A DNA stretch of 64,000 nucleotides from Bacillota bacterium (GTDB taxonomy: Bacteria; Bacillota; Clostridia; Christensenellales; JAEXRW01), in the NCBI GenBank assembly GCA_023454175.1, contig JAEXRW010000009.1, positions 62,001 to 126,000 on the forward strand. Reading direction: 5' to 3'. How positions within the stretch are numbered: the first letter of the stretch is position 1; each line of letters begins with the position of its first letter. This document shows positions 1 through 9,030 of the stretch, piece after piece. Position numbers and translations under genes: made by a program. The notes under the pieces were generated by a model, which searched no databases, was not told the origin of the DNA, and saw nothing but the letters and a program-made list of their open reading frames with translations.

Positions 1-1
1 G

Positions 2-1333
2 GGCAGGGCGGCAGTCAAAGCGCTGGTCAGGGGGCAAACCATCGGCGCCGAACCGACTGAAAATGCGCTCTGGGAACCGGAAGACGATGCCGCTGTTTAC
101 AAAAAGGGCCTTTCCATCAGCATATTGGATATCCAGGACCCCGCCGAACGCTCCCTGAAAGAAACGGTCACATACGCCCTGAAAGGGATGTCGGCGTATA
201 TCTACCACGCGGGCGTACTGGGCTATTATGATAACAGCCTTTTCGATTTCATCTTCGAAGCGCTTTACCTCATTTCCATCGACCCCTCCATGGAGGAACT
301 CATGGACCTTGTATTCAAGGCCGGGGAATACACCTGCAAGGCGATGGCGCTGCTGGATACGGCAAACAGCGAAACGTATGGCATCCCGAGCCCCGTAACC
401 GTGGACACGGGCGCAGGCGAGCGGCCCGGCATCCTCGTATCGGGGCATGAGCTGAAGGACCTGGAGATGCTGCTGGACCAGAGCGCGGACATGGGCATGG
501 ACATCTACACCAACGGGGAGATGATCCTTGCGCAATCCATGCCGTTTTTCAGGAAGTACCCGCACTTGAAGGGCAACTACGGCAATGCCTGGTGGCAGCA
601 GAAGGAGGAGTTCTATAAATTCAACGGGCCCGTCCTCGTGACCAGCAATTGCATCGTCCCGCCCGATAAATGCTATGTGGAAAGGCTTTTTACCTCCAGC
701 GTGGCGGGGTACCCGGGTGTGAAGCATATTGAAGAGGTGGAAGGCAAAAAGGATTTTTCGGAGATCATCGCCCTGGCCAAGGGATGCATGCCTCCGCAGG
801 ATTTGAAGGAACCGCCTTTCATGACGGGATTCAACCACCAGTACCTGGCCGCAAACACGGACCGGATCGTGGACGCCATCAAACAGGGCAGGATCAAGAA
901 ATTTGTCGTGATGGCGGGCTGCGATGGCAGGGACCCGAAGCGGAAGTATTATACGGAAAAGGCGCTGGCGCTGGAGGAGGGGAACATCATCCTCACGGCG
1001 GGCTGCGCGAAATACCGTTACATCAAGCAGGTGCAGGGGGACATCGACGGCATCCCCAGGGTGCTGGACGCGGGGCAGTGCAGTGACAGCTATTCCCTCA
1101 TCGCCTTCGCGCAGCACCTGGTGAAGGTGTTCGGCGTGGAGAGTTTGAATGACCTGCCGGTGGAGATCGATATGGCGTGGTTTGACCAGAAGGCCATCGC
1201 GATCTTCCTGGCCCTGCTGCATCTGGGCGTGAAAAGGATCAAACTGGGCCCCACCATACCGGAGTACATCAACCAGTACATCCGGGGGCAGCTCTTGGGG
1301 AAATACGAGCTCACCACAGTTGCCGAGGACTGA
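2..1333 (+). CDS. hcp: Hydroxylamine reductase / hybrid cluster protein (Hcp, prismane), 5' end outside the window
   Basis: The reading frame is open to the left edge, so the N-terminal [4Fe-4S] cysteines lie outside the window. What remains holds the hybrid-cluster ligands in family order: GHEL, TNGEM, a Cys in TSNC, a Cys in AGCDG, a Cys in AGCAKYRY and a Cys in DAGQCSDSY. Hcp is a cytoplasmic iron-sulfur-oxo protein of anaerobes that reduces hydroxylamine or nitric oxide and protects against nitrosative stress. A hairpin terminator follows at about 1378. The nearest in-frame start-like codon inside the window (TTG at 125) is internal to the conserved protein and is not the true start. Confidence 0.95.
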   Translation, partial: GRAAVKALVRGQTIGAEPTENALWEPEDDAAVYKKGLSISILDIQDPAERSLKETVTYALKGMSAYIYHAGVLGYYDNSLFDFIFEALYLISIDPSMEELMDLVFKAGEYTCKAMALLDTANSETYGIPSPVTVDTGAGERPGILVSGHELKDLEMLLDQSADMGMDIYTNGEMILAQSMPFFRKYPHLKGNYGNAWWQQKEEFYKFNGPVLVTSNCIVPPDKCYVERLFTSSVAGYPGVKHIEEVEGKKDFSEIIALAKGCMPPQDLKEPPFMTGFNHQYLAANTDRIVDAIKQGRIKKFVVMAGCDGRDPKRKYYTEKALALEEGNIILTAGCAKYRYIKQVQGDIDGIPRVLDAGQCSDSYSLIAFAQHLVKVFGVESLNDLPVEIDMAWFDQKAIAIFLALLHLGVKRIKLGPTIPEYINQYIRGQLLGKYELTTVAED

Positions 1334-1377
1334 AAATAACAGCGCAGATCAAACCCTGATACGATAGCCAGGGATAT

Positions 1378-1405
1378 GGGGACCGCTGATGATCCCCTTT
1401 CTTTT
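1378..1405 (+). terminator. Rho-independent terminator after hcp
   Basis: A GGGGA/TCCCC stem (1378-1382 with 1393-1397) is followed by a T-rich tract, 45 bases after the hcp stop codon. Confidence 0.6.
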
Positions 1406-1515
1406 TATTAAATAATCCCGCAGGCGCAGCCATATCCGTTCTAATGAACACAACGCCTGTATATGAGTTAATGGAGGGATATGAGTCCTTTCCCCTTGTA
1501 TGAAAGCGGGGCGTT

Positions 1516-1794
1516 ATGGGCATGCCGGTGTTATCACTTCTGTTGGGCGCGCTGGCGCTGGTGCTGAATGCGTTCATCATCATCTGCATGGCGTTCAAGG
1601 CTGGGTGGGTAGTGTTTTGCCTGCTGGTCGTGGGGGTAGGTTGCGCGTTGGCCGCCATCGTCCTTTCGGCCATCTGCCTCTTCGCGCGGCGAAAAAAGCC
1701 GGAGCCCGATGACAGGCCGGTATGGGGGCTGGTCACGGGCATTTTCTCGGCATATTTTTCCGCATGGTCTTATCTCTTCTTCAATCCGTTTTAA
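1516..1794 (+). CDS. Small hydrophobic membrane protein, unknown function
   Basis: This 92-residue frame begins with two long hydrophobic segments (about residues 4-26 and 31-54), then a basic patch FARRKK that should face the cytoplasm, then a third hydrophobic stretch near the C terminus. This is the pattern of a three-helix inner membrane protein of the DUF4190-like type, but I cannot place it in a family. The ribosome binding site is weak. It lies alone between the hcp terminator and the convergent Kiwa genes. The coding call rests on hydrophobicity and frame length only. Confidence 0.5.
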   Translation: MGMPVLSLLLGALALVLNAFIIICMAFKAGWVVFCLLVVGVGCALAAIVLSAICLFARRKKPEPDDRPVWGLVTGIFSAYFSAWSYLFFNPF

Positions 1795-1983
1795 ATGGTT
1801 CCGTTTGCTTTTGGATCCTTGCATGTATTCCCGGATCGCAGGCAGGACGAGGGGCGGGGGCGGCGCGGTCATGCACCCCTGCGGCACGCGCGCAAAACAG
1901 GCTATACACGTGTGCTGCCTCGTTCGGGCGTTTGGGCAGAGCCAAAACCCTGTAGCAGCGGTTTGTTGCGGTATGTTTTGTAC

Positions 1984-2943
1984 TTACCTTTGGGATTCAA
2001 TGACGATGTTGTCCTTTGCCAGGCTGTCATAATAGGCTTTTGTCAGTTCAGACTGCAAAAAGTCGTCGTTCAGCATCTTCAAGAATAGTATTTTTGATTT
2101 CTTCGTATCCAGGTGTATCTGGGTGCCCGGGCCTGAATATTTGAATTTGCCTTGTAAAGTCGGATATGTTTTTGTAAAAACGATGATTGCTTCCACCGGG
2201 ATTTTGCCCAATACGGGGGAATCTGACGTTGTTTGGATCAGCCTTCGGGAAAAGGCCGCATCTTCAAGGTCCTCTGCCAATTCCCCGGGATTATCCAGTA
2301 TCCCTTGAGCCTGTATTTGGGCGATGCTTTGCATAGCTTGGCGTTTGGCGATATCGTGGAACCCATAGAACTTTTCAAACATGCGGATGTTTTTGATCAG
2401 TATGGTGTCATGGATATATAATATATCAAAAGTGTTGTTGATCTTGATCATGTCATTCTGCATCTTTTTGAAGCGATGCTCCGATTCAAACAAAAAGAAA
2501 TGCTTTTGCCCCGAATAGGTATTGATGGGGTAATGCTTTTTATAGATGCATAGCTTGTTTTCTGCATCCCCGATTACGATGATGTAGGCATAAAGGTCAT
2601 TGATAGCATCGCTGCGTGAAGAATATTGCTGCTGTTCCCCGTTTGCATGGATATCGGAAAAGACATTCAGTTCGCTTGGTACTTCTTCCAGGTCATATTC
2701 ATACAGGACGTTACCCCTGTCGTCAGCGGTGGACAGCTTTCTGATCTGCTGGTTTTCATCGTCCACGATAGTTTCTTTGATGCCGTTCAGGAACATTTCC
2801 TTCAGTTCCTTCAGGTCGTCATGATCGATATCCACCAATCGGACTTGTGATTCCCCGGCTTCCAGGAAAATCATATACAGGATGGTGCCTGTTCCTTCGG
2901 TGTAATAATGCTGCAAATGGTCACGCAGTTCATCGATGTTCAA
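1984..2943 (-). CDS. kwaB: Kiwa anti-phage system protein KwaB (DUF4868)
   Basis: This 319-residue soluble protein has the length and character of KwaB, the DUF4868 partner of the Kiwa system: an acidic N terminus, a central segment around YIHDTILIKNIRMFEKFYGF, and a C-terminal region ending in a lysine-rich stretch before YYDSLAKD. It starts with TTG in the four-base overlap TTGA with the kwaA stop. An AGGAGGG ribosome binding site lies 7 bases upstream inside kwaA, so the two genes are translationally coupled. In Kiwa, the membrane protein KwaA senses infection and KwaB acts on phage DNA replication and late gene expression; that is family knowledge, not visible here. The locus is more AT-rich than its neighbours, which fits transfer. 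Confidence 0.85.
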   Translation of the reverse strand: MNIDELRDHLQHYYTEGTGTILYMIFLEAGESQVRLVDIDHDDLKELKEMFLNGIKETIVDDENQQIRKLSTADDRGNVLYEYDLEEVPSELNVFSDIHANGEQQQYSSRSDAINDLYAYIIVIGDAENKLCIYKKHYPINTYSGQKHFFLFESEHRFKKMQNDMIKINNTFDILYIHDTILIKNIRMFEKFYGFHDIAKRQAMQSIAQIQAQGILDNPGELAEDLEDAAFSRRLIQTTSDSPVLGKIPVEAIIVFTKTYPTLQGKFKYSGPGTQIHLDTKKSKILFLKMLNDDFLQSELTKAYYDSLAKDNIVIESQR

Positions 2944-3518
2944 TCGTCCACCCTCCTGGCAAAGAAAACGTTTTTGTCCAGACGGATATAGCGGACCTTT
3001 TGGCCGTCGTTTATGGTGTCAGGCGATATAAAAGTCCCGCTGATGTTTTGGGCGTTTGTGTCCATTTCATAGATCCTGTATCCCAGCAGGGCCAGCGTGG
3101 GATTTGAATAGAACATGTTCGTTTTTACATAGATCACGCCAATAATGATCAGCAGGATGAATAATAAGATGGTTTTCCTTTCAGATTGAAAATCGACCAT
3201 GACAAAAGGAATGATATACGTCGTCAGAAAAGCGAGATATTCGTTGTTGATATTTTTTACGCTGCTCGTTTTGGCAGGCAATTGCGATGTTCCCTTGAGC
3301 TTATATCTGAATTCGATGAAGATGATCACGCACAGTACGATGAATACCAGACATATGACACTGATGATATTTTGGGACACAAAGTTCAGTAGATCAAAGT
3401 CGTTATCCATGCCTGACAGATCCACAGAGGCGATGATGACCAGGACAAAAAACAGCCATAAGGACAGGATGTACATCTTTACTTTCATCATGATTCTGGG
3501 GTTGTCTGTACTGCCCAA
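2940..3518 (-). CDS. kwaA: Kiwa anti-phage system membrane protein KwaA
   Basis: The protein has 192 residues with four predicted membrane helices (about residues 14-33, 48-69, 95-111 and 117-132) and a C-terminal soluble part of about 60 residues. The family-typical stretch NNEYLAFLTTYIIPF lies just before helix three. This topology and the immediately following DUF4868 gene define Kiwa. The chosen start is TTG with GAGGTG 8 bases upstream; no ATG further in has a ribosome binding site. KwaA is the membrane-embedded half of the complex with KwaB. No transposase or other defence gene flanks the pair; an ABC exporter operon lies upstream and ends about 100 bases away. Confidence 0.83.
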   Translation of the reverse strand: MGSTDNPRIMMKVKMYILSLWLFFVLVIIASVDLSGMDNDFDLLNFVSQNIISVICLVFIVLCVIIFIEFRYKLKGTSQLPAKTSSVKNINNEYLAFLTTYIIPFVMVDFQSERKTILLFILLIIIGVIYVKTNMFYSNPTLALLGYRIYEMDTNAQNISGTFISPDTINDGQKVRYIRLDKNVFFARRVDD

Positions 3519-3618
3519 TGGAATAACACCTCATTGCAGGATACTACTATATATTCATAAGTAGCATGCAATGACATTGGTATTCTATAAATTTACGTAT
3601 ATATATGAAAAAGAAAGT

Positions 3619-4431
3619 TTAACTGCTTGCGCTGGAATAGCGCTTCACGGCGACCTTCCACAGGGCCCGTGTGAGGAGGAAAAAGACGATGGGCGCGGCC
3701 ACGCCCCATATGGCGTAAAGCGGATCCAGCCTGCCCAATACAAACAGTGTTGGGAAATTCGTGATGAGGAAGATGGGCAGCAGGAAGATGCCGATGTGCT
3801 GGACGGCTTTATTGTAGATCCCCATCGGCAGGTTGTTGAAATCCCAGAAGGAATCCACCACCATGGCCAGGGAGCCCGCCTTCACGAACCAGAACGCGAA
3901 GATATTGGGGAAAAGGAAAAGCGAATACCCGATGATGCCGCCGCTGAGCATGTAGCCCACGAAACCCAGCAGGTTCAAAAAGTGTACCGGCGTGTGCAGT
4001 CGGCTGAGGCCCACGCCCACGATGACCACACCGGCCACGAAGTCTGTGAAAAAGAGCGCGAAATCGGTATGGCGCAGGGTGGTGATAAATTGCAGGGATA
4101 CAGGCTTCACAATGAAAAAGTCCAGCGTACCCTTCCTGATATACTCTCCCAGCGCGTTGTTGTTGAGCATGAAGAAACCGGTGTAGATGGCAGTCATCAA
4201 AACGAACGTCCCTACAAAAACCAGCACCTCGTCGGCGGACATGCCCGAGACCCCCACCCCCGCGTTATAGATCACGACGACATACAGGAGTTTCACGATG
4301 AGGTAGCCGACCTCCATGGCCATGCCGGTGAAAAAGTTCACCCGGTACTCCAGCTGGGCCATGAGGCTGTTTTTCATGAAGAGGACCCATATAAACAGGT
4401 GCTTTCGTATTTCCTTCCAGACCCTTTTCAT
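3619..4431 (-). CDS. ABC-2 family transporter permease (COG3694/DUF990 type)
   Basis: This 270-residue protein has six hydrophobic segments and the conserved early motif around LEYRVNFFTG, followed by GTLDFFIVKP, typical of the COG3694 permease paired with a COG4587 permease and a COG4586 ATPase. The start was moved in from an upstream GTG-like position because GGGGGG lies 8 bases before ATG at 4431, four bases beyond the stop of the upstream permease. It is the last gene of a three-gene exporter operon. The substrate is unknown; homologous sets export drugs or lipids. Confidence 0.88.
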   Translation of the reverse strand: MKRVWKEIRKHLFIWVLFMKNSLMAQLEYRVNFFTGMAMEVGYLIVKLLYVVVIYNAGVGVSGMSADEVLVFVGTFVLMTAIYTGFFMLNNNALGEYIRKGTLDFFIVKPVSLQFITTLRHTDFALFFTDFVAGVVIVGVGLSRLHTPVHFLNLLGFVGYMLSGGIIGYSLFLFPNIFAFWFVKAGSLAMVVDSFWDFNNLPMGIYNKAVQHIGIFLLPIFLITNFPTLFVLGRLDPLYAIWGVAAPIVFFLLTRALWKVAVKRYSSASS

Positions 4432-4435
4432 CACA

Positions 4436-5263
4436 TCAACCCCCCGCCGCCACATACCGTTTCAGCCCCGCCCGCCACATGAGCCAGGCCAGGAAGCCGA
4501 GGGGCACCGTCCAGGCCAGCATGACGAGGCAGCCGGCGAGTATGTCCCCGTCCGGCACCCTGCCGCAGAGCACGTCCACCGGGAAATTCACGGTGTAGCG
4601 GAAAGGCATCCAGTTCAGCACCGATTCCACGCCTTTGCCCAGTACGGCCAGCGGGAAGATGCCGCCGCTGAGGGCGATGAAGACGATGCGCACCGCCTCG
4701 AAGAAAAAACCGATCTCGGTGAGCCAGAAGCCCAGCATCCCCACGCAGAAATAAACGATGAAATTGATGAACGTGGCAAGTACAAGCACGACCACGAAGT
4801 ATAGGGCGTTTACCAGCGTGACGATGGGCCCGAAAATGGCGTTCACGATGAAGACGGCCGCCACGATCACCAGGCACATGAAAAGCGAATGCACCAGCTT
4901 GCTGCCGAAAAAGGCCGCCATGCGGTACTGGAAATACCCCACGGGTCGTACCATGAATTTGTCCAGGCCGCCGTTTTTGATATCCTCGTTGATCTCGTAT
5001 TCGAAGTAGGTGCGAAGCAGGCGCTGCACGATATTGGCAAAGATCACATAAGCCAGCATCTGCGAATAGGTGTAGCCAAAGATCTCAGGCGTTTTTGCCA
5101 GGGCGTAGATGCTGGACCACAGGAAATACTGCAGGAACATCGGGAAAAGCGCGCTCACCATGCCCAGCAGGAAATCCGCGCGGTACTCCATGGCGTTCTG
5201 CATGCCCATCGCCAGGGTACGGCCGTATTTCAAAAGCGAGCGCATGCCCGCGTGCCTTGTCAT
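4436..5263 (-). CDS. ABC-2 family transporter permease (COG4587 type)
   Basis: The protein has 275 residues with six hydrophobic segments and the motif MEYRADFLLG near residue 25, followed by NGGLDKFMVRPV. This mirrors the partner permease and marks the heterodimeric ABC-2 permease pair. Its ATG overlaps the stop of the ATPase gene in an ATGA arrangement, so translation is coupled. It forms the membrane channel together with the next gene, driven by the ATPase encoded just upstream. Confidence 0.88.
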   Translation of the reverse strand: MTRHAGMRSLLKYGRTLAMGMQNAMEYRADFLLGMVSALFPMFLQYFLWSSIYALAKTPEIFGYTYSQMLAYVIFANIVQRLLRTYFEYEINEDIKNGGLDKFMVRPVGYFQYRMAAFFGSKLVHSLFMCLVIVAAVFIVNAIFGPIVTLVNALYFVVVLVLATFINFIVYFCVGMLGFWLTEIGFFFEAVRIVFIALSGGIFPLAVLGKGVESVLNWMPFRYTVNFPVDVLCGRVPDGDILAGCLVMLAWTVPLGFLAWLMWRAGLKRYVAAGG

Positions 5264-6243
5264 ACCGTATCCTCCGAACGGAACAGCTGGACGATGCCCT
5301 CCTCCAGCGGGATATCCTCGATATTGAAGTCCACCACGGGCAGCTTGTCCAGTATGTCCGCCGCGATGGATTTGATGTCCTGTTTGCGCGCTTCGATGGT
5401 GCCGCTGAACCCGTCGAACGCCACCACGGCGCCGTAGCGCTCCAGCTCCCCCTTCCCCACCGGGGCGGAAAGCTGGACCTTCACGCGCTTTTTCCCGCTG
5501 AAAAGGTCGTTCACCCGCGAAAGTTCCCCGTCGAAGACGATTCTGCCCTCATTGATGATAACCGAGCGGCGGCAGAGGTCCTCGATATCGTTCATGTAGT
5601 GGCTGGTGAGCAGGATGGTGGTATGGTTCTGCGCGTTGTAGTATTTCAAAAAGTCCCGGATCTTTCTCTGCGAGATGATATCCAGGCCGATGGTGGGCTC
5701 ATCCAGGAACATCACCTTGGGGCGGTGGATGAGGGAGGCGATGAGCTCCATCTTCATGCGCTCCCCCAGCGAGAGTCTGCGCACCTGCACGCCCAGCAGG
5801 TCCTTTACGTCCAGCAGCTCCGACATCTCGTCCAGCGTGGACTTATAGCTTTTTTCATCCAGTTCATAGATGTAGCGGTTCAGCAAAAAGGATTCGCCGG
5901 CGGGGAGGTCCCAGAGGAGCTGGCTTTTCTGCCCCATCACGATGGCGATGCGCATGCGGAAATCCTTCTTGCGCTCCCAGGGGGTGAAACCGAGCACCGA
6001 AGCCGTGCCCGATGTGGGAAAGAGGATGCCCGAGAGCATTTTCAGCGTGGTGGTCTTGCCTGCCCCGTTTGGCCCCAGGAAGCCCGTCATCTCCCCCTCT
6101 TCGATCTCAAAGGAGATGCTTTTCACGGCCTCCTTCTCCAGCTTTTCGCGGTGGAAGAGGTTCTTCACCGAGTTTCGAAGGCCCGTGTCCTTTTTGTAAT
6201 AGGTGAAGGAGCGGGAAAGCTCCCGCACGGAAATGATGCTCAT
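5260..6243 (-). CDS. ABC transporter ATP-binding protein (COG4586 type)
   Basis: The start is placed at ATG 6243 because GGAGGG lies just upstream; the longer open frame has no such site. Walker A GPNGAGKTT is at about residues 57-65, the signature reads LSLGERMKM near residue 160, Walker B is FLDEPTIGLD near 180, and the switch His is in LLTSHYMNDIE. The unusual signature LSLGER and the N-terminal extension with a charged linker before the core (HREKLEKEAV) are characteristic of the COG4586 family. It is the first gene of a three-gene exporter operon. Confidence 0.92.
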   Translation of the reverse strand: MSIISVRELSRSFTYYKKDTGLRNSVKNLFHREKLEKEAVKSISFEIEEGEMTGFLGPNGAGKTTTLKMLSGILFPTSGTASVLGFTPWERKKDFRMRIAIVMGQKSQLLWDLPAGESFLLNRYIYELDEKSYKSTLDEMSELLDVKDLLGVQVRRLSLGERMKMELIASLIHRPKVMFLDEPTIGLDIISQRKIRDFLKYYNAQNHTTILLTSHYMNDIEDLCRRSVIINEGRIVFDGELSRVNDLFSGKKRVKVQLSAPVGKGELERYGAVVAFDGFSGTIEARKQDIKSIAADILDKLPVVDFNIEDIPLEEGIVQLFRSEDTV

Positions 6244-6494
6244 GGGTTCCCTCCAAAGGCAGTTGCAAATACGCAGATCGTGTCGAATATGCGGCATAAT
6301 ATAAAATAACAAAGAAACGGCCGAATTACAAGATATGGAAACTTGTTTCGATAAGAAGAGGTTTGAATAGGTATCACTGCAACTACATTTTGGTATAATC
6401 TGCTGGGATTGTTATTGATTTGGGGGGATGAGAATGTCTGTCGCGTCGCTGGTACTGGACACTGCATTTTGTATTGATCCCGGCTTCAGAATCT

Positions 6495-7160
6495 TTACTT
6501 TTCAAGGACACATACCATTGACAATTTCCCGTCGACTTTTTGTTCAAGCCGGACCAATCCTGTATCTACAGCATACCAACAGTCTTCGGTAATACCGTAT
6601 CCATATGTCCGGGTGAAGTGGCAACACGGACTTTCTTCGTAACCAGGAACTTCATAATCAAAGCCCGCCAGTGAAAAACCCATCATGCCTTTGAGTTCAA
6701 CCTTGCTATTATCCCGTAAATACAATACTTTTACTGCTTTCCTCAAGTCCGGGCTCAATACACACTCAATGACCGTACCCTGGTCTGAAACCCATGATAT
6801 CTGCGACCCCAAACCATAAAGCCCCATATCATCTTTAAGGATTTGAATTTGAACCTGATCTTTTGAAGCTGCTTTTATTATTCTATAAGAAAGCCTGTAA
6901 ATGTGGTCCCTGTCACCGTAACCGTGGAAATATGTCACGGTACTGTTATTATCCTCGTAACAGGTACAGAATACAGGATCGGTTTCACCCACCTTGATCT
7001 CATAATTCCACTCCCTGCCAGCATTCATCGGGAAGTAATTGTCATGCGTGTCAGGAGAACGTGCCGGTGTCTGCGGTGCTGCCCCGGGGGTTGTGGTACA
7101 CCCGCTTAAAACTATGATCAATATCCAAACGACTATGAAAGATGTCCGGATAATCCGCAT
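6495..7160 (-). CDS. Lipoprotein, paralogue of the neighbouring lipoprotein
   Basis: A signal peptide ends in the lipobox LSGC (Cys near residue 21), followed by a short Pro/Thr linker and a domain of about 180 residues. The phrases FFPMEAGREWNYEIK-like (here YFPMNAGREWNYEIK) and DTGLVRLEQKVDGKLSMV are shared with the gene at 7231-8016, so the two are paralogues. Similar modules occur in Firmicute extracytoplasmic proteins with the pattern FPMxxGxxWxYE. It should be anchored on the outer face of the membrane. Function unknown. Confidence 0.8.
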   Translation of the reverse strand: MRIIRTSFIVVWILIIVLSGCTTTPGAAPQTPARSPDTHDNYFPMNAGREWNYEIKVGETDPVFCTCYEDNNSTVTYFHGYGDRDHIYRLSYRIIKAASKDQVQIQILKDDMGLYGLGSQISWVSDQGTVIECVLSPDLRKAVKVLYLRDNSKVELKGMMGFSLAGFDYEVPGYEESPCCHFTRTYGYGITEDCWYAVDTGLVRLEQKVDGKLSMVCVLEK

Positions 7161-7230
7161 GATATCACCCTTTAATAATAAGATTCGCCGCCTTCCTTCA
7201 GGCCCATAAAGAAAATATGATAATTTAACA

Positions 7231-8016
7231 TCACTTCAGTTCCCAGACCATGGACAGCGTACCCTTTACTTTTTGCTCGAGACGCACCAGCCCCTTGTCA
7301 GATGCGTACCAGGAGTCTTCAGTAAAGTAAACAACCGTTCTCGATGCATCGGCGTATACCGTCCTGGTGAAATGGTAACACTTTTCCCCACTATGTCCGG
7401 GGGCATCCTGATCCATGCCCTTAAAGAAAATATCATCGACACTTCCTGCTGATATCCCGCCTTTCCCCCAAATAAAGATGACCCTGGATGAAACGACCTG
7501 AGACAATTGCTCCGATGCGGAATGCTCTATAGGATAATCCTCGGTATATTGGATATATTGAGATACTCCCATTTTATCGATGAAATCAGACAGATTCCAA
7601 TAAACCTGGGCCGCATAACGATAAATACCAAGATCATCTTTCAGGATACCGATTTCCGCATGACGGCCGTATGTGACATCCTCGACCTTTAAACACAGTT
7701 GATAAGAATTTTGAGCGTTCTTTAGCTGGATAGTCTGCACATTGGGGCACTGAAACACCTTGCCCCCTTTTTTGAAAGACACAAAATCAAACAGCAAAGG
7801 GTTCGTGTCAAATGTTTTTATCTCATAGTTCCATTGCCTCCCGGCTTCCATCGGGAAAAATGCGGAATCCTGTGCCGCCACAGAAGACCGCTGCGCGATA
7901 GGTACCTGTACCAGGGGGTTCGCAGTTCTCTTCGGCACCTTGTATCCATCATCACATCCGCAGAAGCCAAGCAAAAAAAACAGAAACACGGCGGTCAAGC
8001 ACACAGTGGTTTTCAT
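7231..8016 (-). CDS. Lipoprotein, paralogue of the neighbouring lipoprotein
   Basis: ATG at 8016 is preferred over the upstream frame extension because a GGGGGT site precedes it and the protein then begins with a classical signal peptide (MKTTVCLTAVFLFF) ending in a lipobox-like GFCGC. The mature part carries FFPMEAGRQWNYEIK and ends DKGLVRLEQKVKGTLSMV, matching the preceding lipoprotein. It is about 40 residues longer than its paralogue, with a larger middle loop. The two genes lie in tandem 70 bases apart, suggesting duplication. Function unknown. Confidence 0.8.
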   Translation of the reverse strand: MKTTVCLTAVFLFFLLGFCGCDDGYKVPKRTANPLVQVPIAQRSSVAAQDSAFFPMEAGRQWNYEIKTFDTNPLLFDFVSFKKGGKVFQCPNVQTIQLKNAQNSYQLCLKVEDVTYGRHAEIGILKDDLGIYRYAAQVYWNLSDFIDKMGVSQYIQYTEDYPIEHSASEQLSQVVSSRVIFIWGKGGISAGSVDDIFFKGMDQDAPGHSGEKCYHFTRTVYADASRTVVYFTEDSWYASDKGLVRLEQKVKGTLSMVWELK

Positions 8017-8154
8017 AGGCCTACCCCCAAAGAACATATGGTATTTCACACGATTACTACAATATATAATGGCATTAATTGTAGTTTATGCCATTCGCGG
8101 AGAATATCCACCGACCCCGGGCAGGGTACGTTTTTGATGGACTTAATTTACTAA

Positions 8155-8185
8155 AAGGAAAAGCGGTGGTTTTTATGCCACCGCC
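8155..8185 (-). terminator. Rho-independent terminator after noc
   Basis: On the minus strand a GCGGTGG/CCACCGC stem with an 8-base loop is followed by TTTTCCTTTT, 18 bases beyond the noc stop codon. Confidence 0.75.
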
Positions 8186-8202
8186 TCTCCCTGATTGGGG
8201 GG

Positions 8203-9030
8203 TTATGTATGTTGTTTGGGGATACTCACATTGATGAGGATCGCGCCCTCGGTATCCTGCACTTTGCAATCGGCCGGGATGCCCGCATCGTTCAGCTGCT
8301 CGACGGCGTGCTTGATGGTATTGATGAAAAGCCGGTGGTCCCTGAGCAGCCTTATCACATGGCGGCCGTGCCCCTCGGTCTCCTCCTTTTTGGCAAGTGT
8401 ACGCTCGATGAGGTTCTCCGTTTCCTTCACCGAAAGTGAATTCTTTACGATCTGCGCGATAAGCCGCGCCTGCATGTCCTCATCCCGTACGCGGAGCAGT
8501 GCACGCGCGTGCCGCTCCGTCATCCTCGAGGACGCCACCATGCTTTTGATGCGGGGGGAGAGCTTCAGGATGCGCAGCTTGTTGGCGATGGTGGACTGGT
8601 TCTTTCCCAGCCTGCCCGCCAGCTCCTCCTGCGTCATGTCGTGGCCGCGCAGGATATTGGCGTAACCCTCCGCCTCCTCCAGAAAGTGCAGGTTTTCCCG
8701 CTGCAGGTTTTCGATCAGCGCTATCATCGCCGAATCCTGCTCGCACGCCGTATATACCACACAGGAGATGTGCGTCTGGCCCGCGCGCTTGCTGGCGCGG
8801 AGCCTGCGCTCCCCCGCGATTAGCTCGTATTTGCCTTCCCCGCTGGCACGCACCACGATGGGCTGGAGCAGGCCGTACATGGAGATGGACTGGGCCAGCT
8901 CCTCCAGGCCGTCTTCGTTCATGGTCTTGCGGGGCTGGTAGGGGTTGGGGTAGATCTTTTCAATGGGGATCTGCATGAGCTGCCTTTCCTCGGCCTGTTC
9001 ATACGGCTGTAATTCCCTGACGCGGAGCAT
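8203..9030 (-). CDS. noc: Nucleoid occlusion protein Noc (ParB/Spo0J family)
   Basis: The protein has 275 residues. The ParB N-domain shows PNPYQPRK (about 28-35), the CTP-binding GERRLRA (73-79) and ENLQREN (107-113). The HTH lies near 134-156 (LAGRLGKNQSTIANKLRILKL-like). The C terminus (FINTIKHAVEQLNDAG, INVSIPK) resembles Noc more than Spo0J, and the gene follows rsmG as noc does in Bacillus. The start at 9030 has AGGAGG with an 8-base gap; an ATG six codons upstream overlaps that site and was rejected. Noc keeps the division ring away from the nucleoid. The basic amphipathic membrane-targeting helix at the N terminus of Bacillus Noc is not evident. No parA lies nearby. Confidence 0.85.
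   Translation of the reverse strand: MLRVRELQPYEQAEERQLMQIPIEKIYPNPYQPRKTMNEDGLEELAQSISMYGLLQPIVVRASGEGKYELIAGERRLRASKRAGQTHISCVVYTACEQDSAMIALIENLQRENLHFLEEAEGYANILRGHDMTQEELAGRLGKNQSTIANKLRILKLSPRIKSMVASSRMTERHARALLRVRDEDMQARLIAQIVKNSLSVKETENLIERTLAKKEETEGHGRHVIRLLRDHRLFINTIKHAVEQLNDAGIPADCKVQDTEGAILINVSIPKQHT

Noticed and set aside
2275..2290. Noc-binding site (TTCCCCGGGATT)
   Set aside because: It falls inside kwaB coding sequence and is not the full palindrome expected for Noc.
3571..4482. Long plus-strand frame (303 residues) opposite the ABC permease
   Set aside because: It has biased charged composition without domains and is fully opposite a clear six-helix ABC-2 permease gene with a good start.
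5095..6309. Plus-strand frame of 404 residues opposite the ABC ATPase
   Set aside because: It is the antisense of an obvious ATPase gene with Walker motifs; no RBS and no recognisable domain.
8061..8110. Transfer RNA-like folding in intergenic DNA
   Set aside because: No acceptor stem, anticodon loop or T-loop consensus could be found here or in the other intergenic regions.
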